A DNA stretch of 48,991 nucleotides from Streptomyces altiplanensis (GTDB taxonomy: Bacteria; Actinomycetota; Actinomycetes; Streptomycetales; Streptomycetaceae), in contig RHMC01000040.1 in assembly GCA_003719395.1 (NCBI GenBank), positions 1 through 48,991 of the forward strand, given 5' to 3'. Positions 30,207 through 41,507 of this stretch are shown one piece after another (the stretch's first letter is position 1; the number at the start of each line of letters is the position of its first letter). Below the pieces are notes generated by a model. That model searched no databases, was not told the origin of the DNA, and saw only the letters and a list, made by a program, of their open reading frames with translations. Both the position numbers and the translations under genes were made by a program.

Positions 30207-31369
30207 GGCCGTACGAGCGGCCGGAGGTCCGCGAACCGGCGGTCGCCGATCCCCTTCACCTCGAGAAGCTCGTCGACGAGTAACCCGCCGTGCTCGGTCC
30301 GGTAGTCGATGATGTGCTGTGCCAGCACCGGCCCCACTCCGGGCAGTGTCTCCAACTGCTCGGCGGTGGCGGAGCCGAGGCCGACCGGAGCCGCTGCCTG
30401 ACCGGACGCCGGAGCGCCACCACCGGCAGCCGGCCCGGCGGCCCCGGCCGGCGCGGGCACTCCCACCACCACCTGCTCGCCGTCCATGAGCAGCGCGCGC
30501 GGTTGAGCCCCGCGGTGTCCGCGCCCGCCTTGACGCCGCCTGCGGCCCGCAGCGCGTCGGCGACCCGCGATCCGGCCGGCAGCCGGTGGATGCCCGGCTG
30601 CCGTACTTTGCCGCTGACGTCGACCGACGGTGCGCCCCTCGTCCGCCCCGGCCCGTCGGCGGCCGCCGTCGGGGGCGGCCCCGGCGACGGTGACGGTTCC
30701 GGCCGCGCACCGGCCGTCCTTCGCCACGATCTCCGGGGGCTGTACGGGCTGTGGCCGCCCGGTCCAGAAGTGCTGGACGGCGAAGACAGCGGCCAGACAA
30801 GAACAACGGCCAGCGCGGCCAGCGTCCTGGGTTCGAGTCCGCACCGCGACTGCGCCCAGGACGGGCAGCCGCTCCCGTACAGCCGACCGGACCCGCCCCA
30901 CGCCCCCGCCACCGGCGGCCTCGCAGTCCGGCGCTGGAGCCTCGTTGCTCGCCCCGGCGGCGGGCACGGACGGGTGTGCAGGCATGGACGGGTGCGTGGG
31001 CGGATGTGTGGGCGGATGTGTGGGTGCGGACGGGCGCCGGGACGGGCGCGGGGCCGGAACATCCGACGCCGCCCGGCCTCCGCTCTGCCGGACGAGCGGT
31101 TCCGGCCCGGGCGGTCCGAGGCTGTGACGCACGGGCCGCACCGGTCGCACCGGTCGCACCGGTCGCGGTACGGGCGCCAGGAGCGCCTCCGCGCGGCGGC
31201 GCAGCGCCGTGGACCGGACGGATTCAGGCACCCGGCGCGCAAGCGGCGCACGCCGCGGCCGTCGCCCGTGGCGCCCCCGGATGTCGGACGAGCGGACGTC
31301 GGACGACCGGGGGTCGGAGGCCGGAGCGCGGCCCGGCCCACTGGTTGCGGAGTGTGATCGGAGAGCCAT
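30203..31369 (-). CDS. comEA: ComEA-like DNA-binding protein, about four indels
   Basis: About 390 residues after repair. A long Arg/Pro-rich cytoplasmic N-terminus is followed by one transmembrane helix (LAALAVVLV then LAAVFAVQHFW), a SLBB-like domain (PSVDVSGKVRQPGIHRLPAG; RVADALRAAGGVKAGADT), and a C-terminal helix-hairpin-helix DNA-binding pair (LETLPGVGPVLAQHII; LLEVKGIGDRRFADL). The frame alternates near 30865, 30803, 30665 and 30505. The N-terminus contains tandem PVR and THPP repeats encoded by direct repeats at 31137-31165 and 31005-31030. It binds incoming DNA for ComEC, with which it is translationally coupled. Confidence 0.82.
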   Translation of the reverse strand: MALRSHSATSGPGRAPASDPRSSDVRSSDIRGRHGRRPRRAPLARRVPESVRSTALRRRAEALLAPVPRPVRPVRPVRPVRHSLGPPGPEPLVRQSGGRAASDVPAPRPSRRPSAPTHPPTHPPTHPSMPAHPSVPAAGASNEAPAPDCEAAGGGGVGRVRSAVRERLPVLGAVAVRTRTQDAGRAGRCSCLAAVFAVQHFWTGRPQPVQPPEIVAKDGRCAAGTVTVAGAAPDGGRRRAGADEGRTVGRRQRQSTAAGHPPAAGRIAGRRRAAGRRRRQGGRGHRGAQPRALLMDGEQVVVGVPAPAGAAGPAAGGGAPASGQAAAPVGLGSATAEQLETLPGVGPVLAQHIIDYRTEHGGLLVDELLEVKGIGDRRFADLRPLVRP

Positions 31370-31470
31370 GCCACGAGACGGTAGGCACATCCGCCCGACG
31401 TCGCCGATCATGGACGATTCCGGTGGAGAACTCGCCGGTTGTGGATATCCCGGCCACCCCGCAGGACCAC

Positions 31471-31539
31471 GGCTCACGGGCCACAGCTCACAAGGCCACG
31501 GCTCGCGGGCCGCAGCCTCACGGGACCACAGCCTCACGG
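31471..31539. repeat. Degenerate ~16-bp tandem repeat upstream of comEA
   Basis: Four to five imperfect copies of a unit like GGCTCACGGGCCACA run head to tail. They lie in the 186-bp gap between the degV stop and the comEA start, near where the comEA promoter should be. Confidence 0.6.
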
Positions 31540-31555
31540 AATCGCGGAGGGAAGG

Positions 31556-32400
31556 TCAGTGGGGCGAGACCACGACCCCCAGCAGCCCGGGCCCCGTATG
31601 CGCGCCGATCACCGCGCCCACCTCGCTGATGTGCAGCTCCGCCAGCCCGGGGAGCCGGTCGCGCAGCCGCCCCGCCAGCCGTTCGGCCCGCTCGGGGGCC
31701 GCCAGGTGGTGCACCGCGACGTCCACACGGCGCGCCTGTGCCCGCTCGGCCACGATCTCCTCCAGCCGGGCGATCGCCTTGGACGCCGTACGCACCTTCT
31801 CCAGCAGCTCGATACGGCCGCCGTCCAGCTCCAGCAGCGGCTTCACGGCGAGCGCCGACCCCAGCAGCGCCTGCGCCGCACCGATGCGGCCCCCGCGGCG
31901 CAGGTAGTCCAGCGTGTCCACGTAGAAGTACGCCGACGTGCCCGCCGCACGCTTCTCCGCCGCGGCCACCGCCTCGTCCACCGTGCCGCCGGCGTCGGCG
32001 GCCTCCGCGCCGACAGCGCACAGAAGCCCAGGGCCATCGCGACCATCCCGGTGTCCACCACCCGCACCGGCACCGGAGCGCCCTGCGCGGCGAGCACGGC
32101 CGCGTCGTACGTGCCGGAGAACTCGGAGGACAGGTGCAGCGACACGATCCCGGTCGCGCCGGCCTCCGCAGCCGCGCGGTAGGCCGCGGCGAAGACCTCG
32201 GGGCTCGGCCTCGACGTCGTCACGGACCGGCGTTTCTGGAGCGCCAGGGCCAGTGAGCGGGCCGAGATCTCGGTGCCCTCCTCATAGGCCCGGTCGCCGA
32301 TGACGACGGTCAGCGGCACCGCGGTGATGCCGTGCCGCTCCATCGTCTGCTGCGGCAGGTAGGCCGTTGAATCGGTGACGATCGCGACATGGCGGGACAT
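31556..32400 (-). CDS. DegV family fatty-acid-binding protein, one indel
   Basis: About 281 residues after repair. DegV hallmarks are VAIVTDSTAYLP at the N-terminus, VTTSRPSPEVF near residue 62, HLSSEFSGTYDAA near 95 and VDTLDYLRRGGRI near 165. DegV/FakB proteins bind a fatty acid for activation by a FakA kinase. The frame shifts near 32012: TCGGCGCGGAG was probably TCGGCCGCGGAG, one C lost, restoring SAAEAADAGG. A fakA partner is not in the window. Confidence 0.88.
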
Positions 32401-32499
32401 GAGCGGGAGGTTACCCGGCGGGGGCGCCCGGCGGCAGTCCGGCCCCGCTCAATGATCCGTTCCGGTCCGTTCAAGTCCGTTCCGGAGCGTCGGGCCGTC

Positions 32500-33240
32500 T
32501 CAGACGGTGCCCTCGGGACGCGCCGCCTTCTGCCACGGATAGGTGGTCTGCCGCTGAGGGTCACGCGCCGTGATCGCCTCCGGTCCGGCGGCGGACCGGC
32601 CCGCCGCGCCCGCCCCGCCGGTCGCCCCGTCGGCCGTCCGAGCGGCCCCGTCCGCCGTGTCCGCTGCGGGGGACGTGTCCGCGTCCGGGGACGTGGCCCA
32701 GTGCCGCAGCGCCCCCGACTCCACCTCGATCTGCGCGCTCAGCGACGCGAGGTCGTCGTCCGCGAACCGCTGCGCCCGGTCCCGCGCCGCCCACCGCAGC
32801 GAGTCCGCCGCGTGCGTCACCCGTTCCGTACGCTCACGCAGGTCCGGCAGCCGCTCCGCGACCCGCGCCTTGTCCGGCTCGCGCTCCAGCCGCTTCAGGT
32901 CGTCGTCCAGTTCACGCCCGTGCCCGCTCAGTCGTTCGAACAGGCCGATCGACTCCGACAGCGAGGCGTCCTCCGCGACGCCCGCCTGCAGCGCCTCCTG
33001 GGTGGCCCTCATCGACGTACGCAGAGAGAGCCTCAGCTGGGCCAGCTCCCCGGCGACGCCCCCCTGCCCGAAGCTCTTCGCCCGCAGGGTGGTGTCCTCG
33101 ACGCTGCGCCGCGCCTGCGTGATCGTGCGGTCCACGCCGCGCTTGGCCGCACCGACCGCCTTCACGCCCACGTACACCCCCGCCGCCACGAACGTCACAA
33201 AGAGCAACGCCAGGATCATGATGACGGTGCCGGCTTCCAT
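32500..33240 (-). CDS. Coiled-coil membrane-anchored hypothetical protein
   Basis: 246 residues from ATG 33240, which has GGAGGGGC upstream. One N-terminal transmembrane helix (VIMILALLFVTFVAAGVYVG) is followed by a long charged helical region (~30-175) with coiled-coil character and an Ala/Thr/Asp-rich C-terminal tail. I do not recognise a named domain. It lies directly after leuS and its terminator on the same strand. A cytoplasmic scaffold or cell-envelope role is conceivable but unsupported. Confidence 0.7.
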   Translation of the reverse strand: MEAGTVIMILALLFVTFVAAGVYVGVKAVGAAKRGVDRTITQARRSVEDTTLRAKSFGQGGVAGELAQLRLSLRTSMRATQEALQAGVAEDASLSESIGLFERLSGHGRELDDDLKRLEREPDKARVAERLPDLRERTERVTHAADSLRWAARDRAQRFADDDLASLSAQIEVESGALRHWATSPDADTSPAADTADGAARTADGATGGAGAAGRSAAGPEAITARDPQRQTTYPWQKAARPEGTV

Positions 33241-33305
33241 GAGCGCCCCTCCGTTGTCGGTCCACTCGGCCACTCGGCTTGTGTGGTCTCTCCACCGTAA
33301 ACGGA

Positions 33306-33348
33306 ACGGGCAGGCTGAGGGTTCCGCCGGAACCCCCAACCTGCCCGT
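33306..33348. terminator. leuS terminator hairpin
   Basis: ACGGGCAGG and GGGTTCC on one arm pair with GGAACCC and CCTGCCCGT on the other, around GCC with a small internal mismatch loop. It lies 30 bp past the leuS stop on the minus strand. Confidence 0.8.
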
Positions 33349-33378
33349 AGGGGAAAGCACCTACCGCCGCGCCGCGCG

Positions 33379-36241
<2,863 letters not shown>

Positions 36242-36333
36242 GATCCTCAAAGCTCCATCAATCGTCTCTGCCAGCGGCTGCGACATTCAGGCTGTGACAT
36301 TCACGGACATGCACGCTGTGACATCCGGGAATG

Positions 36334-36357
36334 AAAAATCCCCTCGCACAGGAGGGG
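36334..36357 (-). terminator. leuS attenuator terminator hairpin
   Basis: Read on the minus strand: CCCCTC, a six-base loop, GAGGGG, then A and TTTTT. It lies between the leader peptide stop (36402) and leuS (36241). The T-run makes it unlike the T-less terminators elsewhere in this window and fits a true intrinsic attenuator. Confidence 0.85.
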
Positions 36358-36401
36358 ACGCCGCGCCGATTCCGACCGGATCTTCCATCCGTCGGGACTG
36401 A

Positions 36402-36440
36402 TCAGCGCGGCTCGCTAAGCAGAAGGCGTACGGCACGCAT
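36402..36440 (-). CDS. leuS leader peptide (MRAVRLLLSEPR)
   Basis: A 12-codon frame with three consecutive leucine codons (CTT CTG CTT), where CTT is rare in such a high-GC genome, and a TGA stop. It lies 45 bp upstream of the T-tailed hairpin and 161 bp before leuS. Ribosome stalling at the Leu codons under leucyl-tRNA shortage should favour an antiterminator and allow leuS transcription. No Shine-Dalgarno sequence is visible. A TACCCT hexamer ends six bases before the ATG, so the message is probably leaderless. Attenuators upstream of leuS have been predicted by comparative genomics in some Streptomyces; this is consistent with them. Confidence 0.82.
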   Translation of the reverse strand: MRAVRLLLSEPR

Positions 36441-36446
36441 GGCGTC

Positions 36447-36452
36447 AGGGTA
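36447..36452 (-). promoter_or_regulatory. Candidate -10 box for the leuS leader
   Basis: TACCCT on the minus strand, six bases before the leader ATG at 36440. Transcription would start at or very near the ATG itself. No convincing -35 hexamer is visible at 17-18 bp. Confidence 0.5.
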
Positions 36453-36999
36453 CCGCAGGGCCCGGGACGGCCGCATCGAGCATCCGTCCGGCGGACCGGC
36501 CGCCCCTCGCCACCGGGGTTACTCCGCGTATCGACCCTATCCGGGGCAACGTCCGAGCAAGTTTTCCCACAGCCCGCGCGCTAAACCTCCAAACGCCGTA
36601 CTGCCCAGTATGGAGCGACCTAGCATGCGGCAACGGGACCACTTTGCCGAAGCATTCGGAGTCGCCCCCATGACCCTCATCGCACTCTCATCCGAGTTCT
36701 CGCCCGGCCCCTCGCCCGGACCCCCACAAGACGGTGAAGGCATCAGACATGCCGTGATCCTGTGAACGAGGACTGACAGCCTTCCGCGGGACAGCCCATG
36801 GTGGAGCACGGCTTCCGCACCGACGGACCCCGCGAACCGCATCCCCCGTCGCCGCGGCCAAGCGCCAGGGGCAACACGCCGCATGGGCGCTCTGGGAGCT
36901 CGGCAACAGTTGCTCGCCGTCGTAGGTGACAGGTTTGGCGAGCAGGCGGGCCATACGATCCGGTGCTGGTGCCGGAGACGGCGGGCGGGCGGTAGGGGC
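36453..36999. other. Non-coding or degraded stretch at start of accessory region
   Basis: No frame here has both a credible start and codon usage like its neighbours. The A/T-richer patches and short frames in conflicting directions suggest gene debris. No transposase motif, tRNA or hairpin of note was recognised. The stretch marks the border between the conserved leuS block and the IS-rich accessory region. Confidence 0.5.
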
Positions 37000-37660
37000 C
37001 TATGCGGCGAGCGCGGCGGGCTCGCCCAGGTGGGAGGCGGCTGTCCGCCACGCGGTGGTCACCGCGGTGCGGGCCCGCGCTGTCTGGGCGGCGCGGCCGC
37101 CGGTCAGTTCAAGCGGCGCGCCCACATGCACGTGAAGGTCCGGTCGGCGCAGAGGCGCTGTGACCAGGCCGGCGAGCTGCTTGGCGGTGCTGCCCGAGGT
37201 GACCCGGCGGGCGCCGCCTGGCCCACGGGTACGACGGGGGCGCCGGTGAGCTCGGCGAGCCGGGCCAGGCCACTGCGGAAGGTCCCGGGGGCCGCTTCCG
37301 TGACGTCCTTGCGGCGGGGTAGGCCACCTTCGGCGTAGATGAGGACCAGCCGCCCCTGTCCCAGGGCTTCTGCCGCAGCATCCAGCGCGGCCGCGGCGCG
37401 CCGGTCTCCGCGGAAGACGGGAATGTGTCCTTCGCGGGCGAGCGCGCGTCCCAGCAGCGGGACGCGCCATAGCCCTGCTGCCGCCATGATGACCGGCTCG
37501 GCGCCCAGGCGGTGGAGGGCGGTGACCACGCGGCGGGGTCGGCGAGGGAAGTGTGGTTGGCGGCGATGATACTGCCCGGCGCGAGTTCGGTGCCGGGGTC
37601 GGTGGTCACCGAGAGGCGGCCGACGGCAGGCACCAGGATGTCGGCGATGCGGCTGAGCAT
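37000..37660 (-). CDS. PlsC-like 1-acylglycerol-3-phosphate acyltransferase, two indels
   Basis: About 220 residues after repair, a membrane-associated glycerophospholipid acyltransferase domain. The catalytic NHx4D motif reads NHTSLAD (near residue 45), motif II reads PVFRGDRRA, and motif III reads YAEGGLPRR in place of the usual FPEGTRS. It would transfer an acyl chain to lysophosphatidate or a related acceptor. Shifts lie near 37530 (DPARVVTALHRLG restored by one C) and near 37210 (QAAARRVTSGS restored). I chose ATG 37660 because AGGAG lies seven bases upstream; an in-frame ATG at 37738 has no spaced site. The unusual motif III makes the substrate uncertain. Confidence 0.75.
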
Positions 37661-37749
37661 GAACGGGCTCCTGGTCTCGACAATGCTGACTTCATCGTCG
37701 AGGACAGGCGCCGACCGGGCATGAGTCCTCCTACTCATCTTCCCGGCTC

Positions 37750-37998
37750 TTGAACGGTTCTGCCGACCTTGTGCCTGGTGATCTGTGGGAACATGTGACC
37801 CCGCTGCTGCCTGCTCGTCCGCCTCGGCGGCGTCGGTATCCCGGGCGGTTGCCAGTGGATGACCGTGCTGCGTTGCGGGGCATCGTTTACGTGCTCTGCT
37901 AGAGCGTGCGCCGGCGGGCCGTTCCGGCTGAACAGGCCGGCTGCAGCGGAGTGACGGCCTGGCGGCGTTTCCGAGACTGCGAGCTCTTGTGCTTGTAA
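37750..37998 (+). pseudogene. IS5-type transposase N-terminal remnant
   Basis: One frame encodes DLVPGDLWEHVTPLLPARPP, YPGRLPVDDRAALRGIVYVL and, after an in-frame TAG at 37900, GCSGVTAWRRFRDC. These are the typical first ~85 residues of an IS5-family transposase. The DDE catalytic region is missing and the next gene starts within 51 bp. It is a truncated, inactive copy. Confidence 0.8.
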
Positions 37999-38048
37999 CG
38001 GCCCGACTGGGGTACTCGAATCAATTCGTGTCCAGATGAAGGAGAGAC

Positions 38049-39818
38049 ATGGACGACACCGCCGTTCCCGGCACGACAGACATCCCCATGTCCGGGCACC
38101 AGGCGCTGTCGGACCCCCTGCTGGACAAAACTCTGGAAAACATGGCGGCGTCCGCCATCGCGGTCGATGACGACGGCCTCATCGTCGCGGCCAACAGCAC
38201 AGCCCAGAGCTTGCTGGGCAGAGATGCCACGGAACTCATCGGTCAGGACTTCCACGACCTGCTGCACCGGGACAATCACGGACACTCCATACCGCGCACC
38301 CGCTGCCCGATAAGGAAGGCGCTCCTCACAAGGGACACCAGGCACGGTGACACCGAGTGGTTCGCCCGCGGGGACGGTGCTCTCCTCCAGTTGTCCTGGC
38401 TGGTCACGCCCTACACATCAGACCTGGGCGTGACGGGTGCGCTGATTCTGTTGTACGAGCTGCACCAGGGCGAGGACGAGTGCTCCGCACCGCTGACGGA
38501 ACTGGATCGCCTGGCCCTGCTGGCCGAGACGACCACGCAGCTCACGTCCACCCTGGACGTCGACGAGGCACTGCACCGGCTGGCGGCCCTGACCGTGCCC
38601 CGACTGGCGGACTGGGCGGTGTTCGACCTTCTCACCGAACGCGACGAAGTACGGCGTGTCCTGGTGATGCAGCACAAAGACGGCATTCGGGTCGAGCGCG
38701 ATGACTTGCAGGGCCCGATGCCCCCCGTACCAGAAGAGTCCCCGATGCCTCTGTCGCGGGCTCTGCGCGGCGCCGCCTCCACCCTCGTCGGCCCCGCCAC
38801 CTACCAGGGCCCGCCCGATTCGGGCATCGCGGTCGAGCAGCAGCGCTTGTTCACCGTGACGGGCATGCACTCCGCTGTTATCGCGCCCATCCGAGGTCTG
38901 CGCGACGTACTCGGCGCCCTGACCCTGGGCCGCGCCCAGCGCCATGACGCCTTCACCCCTGCCGACCTGCCGCTGCTGGAGGACCTCACCCGCCGGGCAG
39001 GCCTGGCACTGGACAATGCGCGCCTGTACCAGCGCCAGCGCAAAGTCGCCGAAACCATGCAACGCCACCTGCTGCCCCAGCTCCCCGTCCTGCCCGATCT
39101 CAAGATGACCGCGCGGTACGTGCCCGCTCCGGACGCCTCCTCCGTGGGAGGTGACTGGTACGACGCCTTCGCTCTGCCCTCGCGTCCCCGTGCCCATGCC
39201 CTGGCCATCGGTGATGTCGTCGGGCACGATCTCGACGCCGCAGCCGGTATGGCGCAGGTCCGCAACATGCTGCGAGCCTTCGCCTGGTCCCGTCCGGAGG
39301 CTGCCCCCAGTGCCGTCGTCACACGGCTCGACGAGGCCGTGATGCACATCGCCGAGGTGCCCATGGCGACCATGATCTTCGCCAGGCTCACACTCGGTGA
39401 CGACGCGCTGTGGCACCTGCGCTGGACGAACGCCGGCCACCCGCCGCCCCTGCTCGTCACCCACGACGGTCAGACCCACTACCTCGACGAAGCTCACGGC
39501 ATACTGCTCGGGACCGGAGTGACCAGACCGCGACCCGACGCCGTCACTGTCCTGCCGCCTCGGGCCACGCTCCTGCTCTACACCGACGGACTGGTCGAGT
39601 CCCCGAAACACTCCATAGACCATGGGCTGAACCGGCTGCGCCGACACGCGGCCGCCCTCGCGCACCGCCCCCTGGACTCCTTCTGCGACTCCCTGTTGGA
39701 CGAGGTCCGCCCCCACGACAACGACGACGACGTCGCCATGATCGCGCTGCGCACACCCCCCGACAGGGGCAGCGGCGAGGGCTGCCTTGCGCGAGCGCCG
39801 TGGACGAAAGGCGACTGA
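38049..39818 (+). CDS. PAS-GAF-SpoIIE phosphatase
   Basis: A complete 589-residue protein. An N-terminal PAS domain (residues ~25-135; ASAIAVDDDGLIVAANSTAQ) is followed by a GAF domain (~165-335; LTSTLDVDEALHRLAALTVP) and a SpoIIE-type PP2C domain (~350-575). The last shows metal-binding signatures GGDWYDAFAL, GDVVGHDLDAAAGMAQ and HDNDDDVAMIAL. It should dephosphorylate an STAS anti-anti-sigma factor in response to a signal sensed by PAS/GAF. The start has GGAGAG eight bases upstream. Unlike the phosphatase at 17954-19860 it lacks the kinase-like ATPase domain. It is flanked by two transposase remnants, which suggests acquisition or local rearrangement. Confidence 0.9.
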   Translation: MDDTAVPGTTDIPMSGHQALSDPLLDKTLENMAASAIAVDDDGLIVAANSTAQSLLGRDATELIGQDFHDLLHRDNHGHSIPRTRCPIRKALLTRDTRHGDTEWFARGDGALLQLSWLVTPYTSDLGVTGALILLYELHQGEDECSAPLTELDRLALLAETTTQLTSTLDVDEALHRLAALTVPRLADWAVFDLLTERDEVRRVLVMQHKDGIRVERDDLQGPMPPVPEESPMPLSRALRGAASTLVGPATYQGPPDSGIAVEQQRLFTVTGMHSAVIAPIRGLRDVLGALTLGRAQRHDAFTPADLPLLEDLTRRAGLALDNARLYQRQRKVAETMQRHLLPQLPVLPDLKMTARYVPAPDASSVGGDWYDAFALPSRPRAHALAIGDVVGHDLDAAAGMAQVRNMLRAFAWSRPEAAPSAVVTRLDEAVMHIAEVPMATMIFARLTLGDDALWHLRWTNAGHPPPLLVTHDGQTHYLDEAHGILLGTGVTRPRPDAVTVLPPRATLLLYTDGLVESPKHSIDHGLNRLRRHAAALAHRPLDSFCDSLLDEVRPHDNDDDVAMIALRTPPDRGSGEGCLARAPWTKGD

Positions 39819-40002
39819 GGCCGTCTGCCCTCAGTTGTTCCCGGGCGAGAACTACGACGGCGGGGTCCCCTCCCAGCCTCGGTGCTCAGCGCAAGGGCGG
39901 ACCGATCCATCACACCCCGGCGGCTGCAGAACCGGTCTTCGACGACCTCGCCCATTGCCGGGAAGCTTTTCCGTCCCCCGGCGCCGTCTGCTGTGGACAC
40001 AC

Positions 40003-40160
40003 CACGCCATCGAGCGCGTAACACCGGAAGCGAGGGTGGACCGTCTTCCACGGGCCGTAGCATTCCGGCAGGTCACGCCAGGAGACCCCGGTCCGGATCG
40101 TGCAGACCATGCCGTTGATGACCTGCCGGTCCTCCACCCGGGACCGGCCGTCGGCTAAGG
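40003..40160 (-). pseudogene. IS5-family (DUF4096) transposase remnant
   Basis: On the minus strand, RVEDRQVINGMVCTIRTG, SWRDLPECYGPWKTV and RFRCYALDGV match the N-terminal DUF4096 domain of IS5-group transposases. The frame then degenerates toward 39830. No DDE residues remain. It lies between the SpoIIE phosphatase and the MerR-clamp gene. Confidence 0.78.
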
Positions 40161-40350
40161 CATGTCGCGAGAGGCAATCCGCCGCGCGAAAGCCCAGAGC
40201 ACAGAGACCCAGCAGGCCGGCTCTCTCGCTCGCGTGCCGACTGAAGCGCTAAAGGGCCAGCTGAAGCGCCTTCACCGGACACACGCCAGCGCTTGGAATG
40301 ACTCGTCCAGGTGTTGCGGGCCATGAGGCTGGTGGCGCCGCTCGTGGGTG

Positions 40351-40387
40351 TTGACCTTCGAGTTGGTTGAAGCTCGATGATGGCGAG
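40351..40387 (+). promoter_or_regulatory. MerR-type promoter with 19-bp spacer, leaderless start
   Basis: TTGACC (40351-40356), a 19-bp spacer, then GATGAT (40376-40381), with the ATG of the MerR gene six bases later. The over-long 19-bp spacer carrying partial dyad symmetry (CTTC/GAAG; TCGAG/CTCGA) is the hallmark of promoters that MerR proteins untwist. The ATG position predicts a leaderless transcript. Autoregulation is the inference. Confidence 0.7.
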
Positions 40388-41458
40388 ATGCCAACTTCTG
40401 AGCTGATGCCGATCGGGGTCTTCGCCCAACGCAGTGGTCTGACCCCCAGCGCGTTGCGGTTCTACGCCGACTCCGGGCTGCTGCCCCCTGCCGAAGTCGA
40501 CCCGGTCTCGGGATACCGCTACTACAGCGCTGACCAGGTGGCGCGGGCGACCGTGCTGCGTCAGCTTCGTGAGATTGCCATGCCCCTCGCCGCTGTCGAG
40601 GCTGTCCTTGACGCCGGGGCTGACGAGGGGGCCCGGCTGCTTGATGAACATGTCGCGAAGGTGATCGGGGACGCAGCGGCGGCGCTGCATAAGGCTGCTG
40701 TCATCAAGTCCGTGCTCGGCGACGTACCGGGTCTTCCGATTGCGGTGCTGAAGGGTCCTGTGCTGGCGGATGCGGTCGAGCAGGTCCTGACCGCGTCCGC
40801 ACGTGAGCCGGGGATGCCGGTGCTCGCCGGCCTGCGTATCGAGGCGAGTCATGAGGCGGTCACCTTGACCGCGACTGACCGGTACCGGCTCTCCACCCGC
40901 ACACTGGTGCCGACTGCACCACCGAGGCAGACGTGGGCCGGCACGGTCGACGGCGACGAGCTGCGGGCCGCGGTCGCCGAGATCCGCCGCAGCGCGCTGG
41001 TGCGGATCGAAGCCGTGCCGCACGGGATCTGGCTCCGCGTGGCAGGCCGGAAGGACCGGTATTGCCGGTTGCTGTCCGAGGAATTCCCCGACTATCGGCT
41101 GGTGCTCACGTCACTGGGCGAGGTCACCACCCGTGTGACGGTCTCGAAGGAGTTGTTCCTGCGAGCCCTGGAAGAACACCCCGGCGAGCGCATCGCGCTG
41201 CACATCGCCGACCACGGAATACACGTTCGGTCAGCGGACGACGGACGCCCCGGCCTCCCGCTCCCGGCCACCGCGACGGGGCGGGCCCTCCAGATCTGGT
41301 TCGAACTGACCACGCTCTACCCCGCCGTGAGTACCGCGATCGGCCCCGACGTGATGCTCGACCTGAGGGGACACGACCAGCCCGTCACGATCCGCTCCGC
41401 CGACCGAGGCGATCTCACCACCCTGGCCATGCCCATCAAGTCCGGCTGCTTCGCCTGA
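40388..41458 (+). CDS. MerR regulator fused to DNA polymerase III beta-clamp-like domains
   Basis: 356 residues. Residues ~8-75 are a MerR winged helix (PIGVFAQRSGLTPSALRFYA; SGYRYYSADQVARATVL), followed by a dimerisation helix to ~115. Residues ~130-356 resemble the second and third domains of the DnaN sliding clamp. Matches are VLAGLRIEASHEAVTLTATD and RYRLSTRTL, then EEFPDYRLVL, and the C-terminal LAMPIK, which echoes the MP(I/M)R end of clamps. The clamp part may act as ligand sensor, multimer scaffold or binding site for clamp-motif proteins; none is proven. I chose ATG 40388 over TTG 40367 because of the promoter geometry. A TPR-like gene follows 49 bp later on the same strand. Confidence 0.88.
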   Translation: MPTSELMPIGVFAQRSGLTPSALRFYADSGLLPPAEVDPVSGYRYYSADQVARATVLRQLREIAMPLAAVEAVLDAGADEGARLLDEHVAKVIGDAAAALHKAAVIKSVLGDVPGLPIAVLKGPVLADAVEQVLTASAREPGMPVLAGLRIEASHEAVTLTATDRYRLSTRTLVPTAPPRQTWAGTVDGDELRAAVAEIRRSALVRIEAVPHGIWLRVAGRKDRYCRLLSEEFPDYRLVLTSLGEVTTRVTVSKELFLRALEEHPGERIALHIADHGIHVRSADDGRPGLPLPATATGRALQIWFELTTLYPAVSTAIGPDVMLDLRGHDQPVTIRSADRGDLTTLAMPIKSGCFA

Positions 41459-41489
41459 GAAACCTGAGAAACCTGAGAAACCTGAGAAA
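41454..41489. repeat. Four perfect tandem copies of CCTGAGAAA
   Basis: A 9-bp unit repeated four times without change. It starts at the stop codon of the MerR-clamp gene, and in that frame each copy supplies another TGA. It lies 18 bp before the start codon of the following gene, overlapping its leader. Confidence 0.95.
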
Positions 41490-41507
41490 GACGACGAGGA
41501 ACACTCC

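Noticed and set aside
26055..30806. A 1583-codon minus-strand frame that seems to fuse ComEA, ComEC and N-acetyltransferase regions
   Set aside because: It runs out of comEC after an indel and then reads out of frame through PNPOx and NAT. The true comEC stop is recovered in the next frame at 27701.
36331..36765. A 144-codon plus-strand frame overlapping the leuS leader
   Set aside because: It runs antisense through the attenuator, has no ribosome site and no family-like sequence.
40073..41023. A 316-codon minus-strand frame opposite the MerR-clamp gene
   Set aside because: Antisense to the well-supported MerR and clamp motifs. Its last codons overlap the transposase remnant in a different frame.
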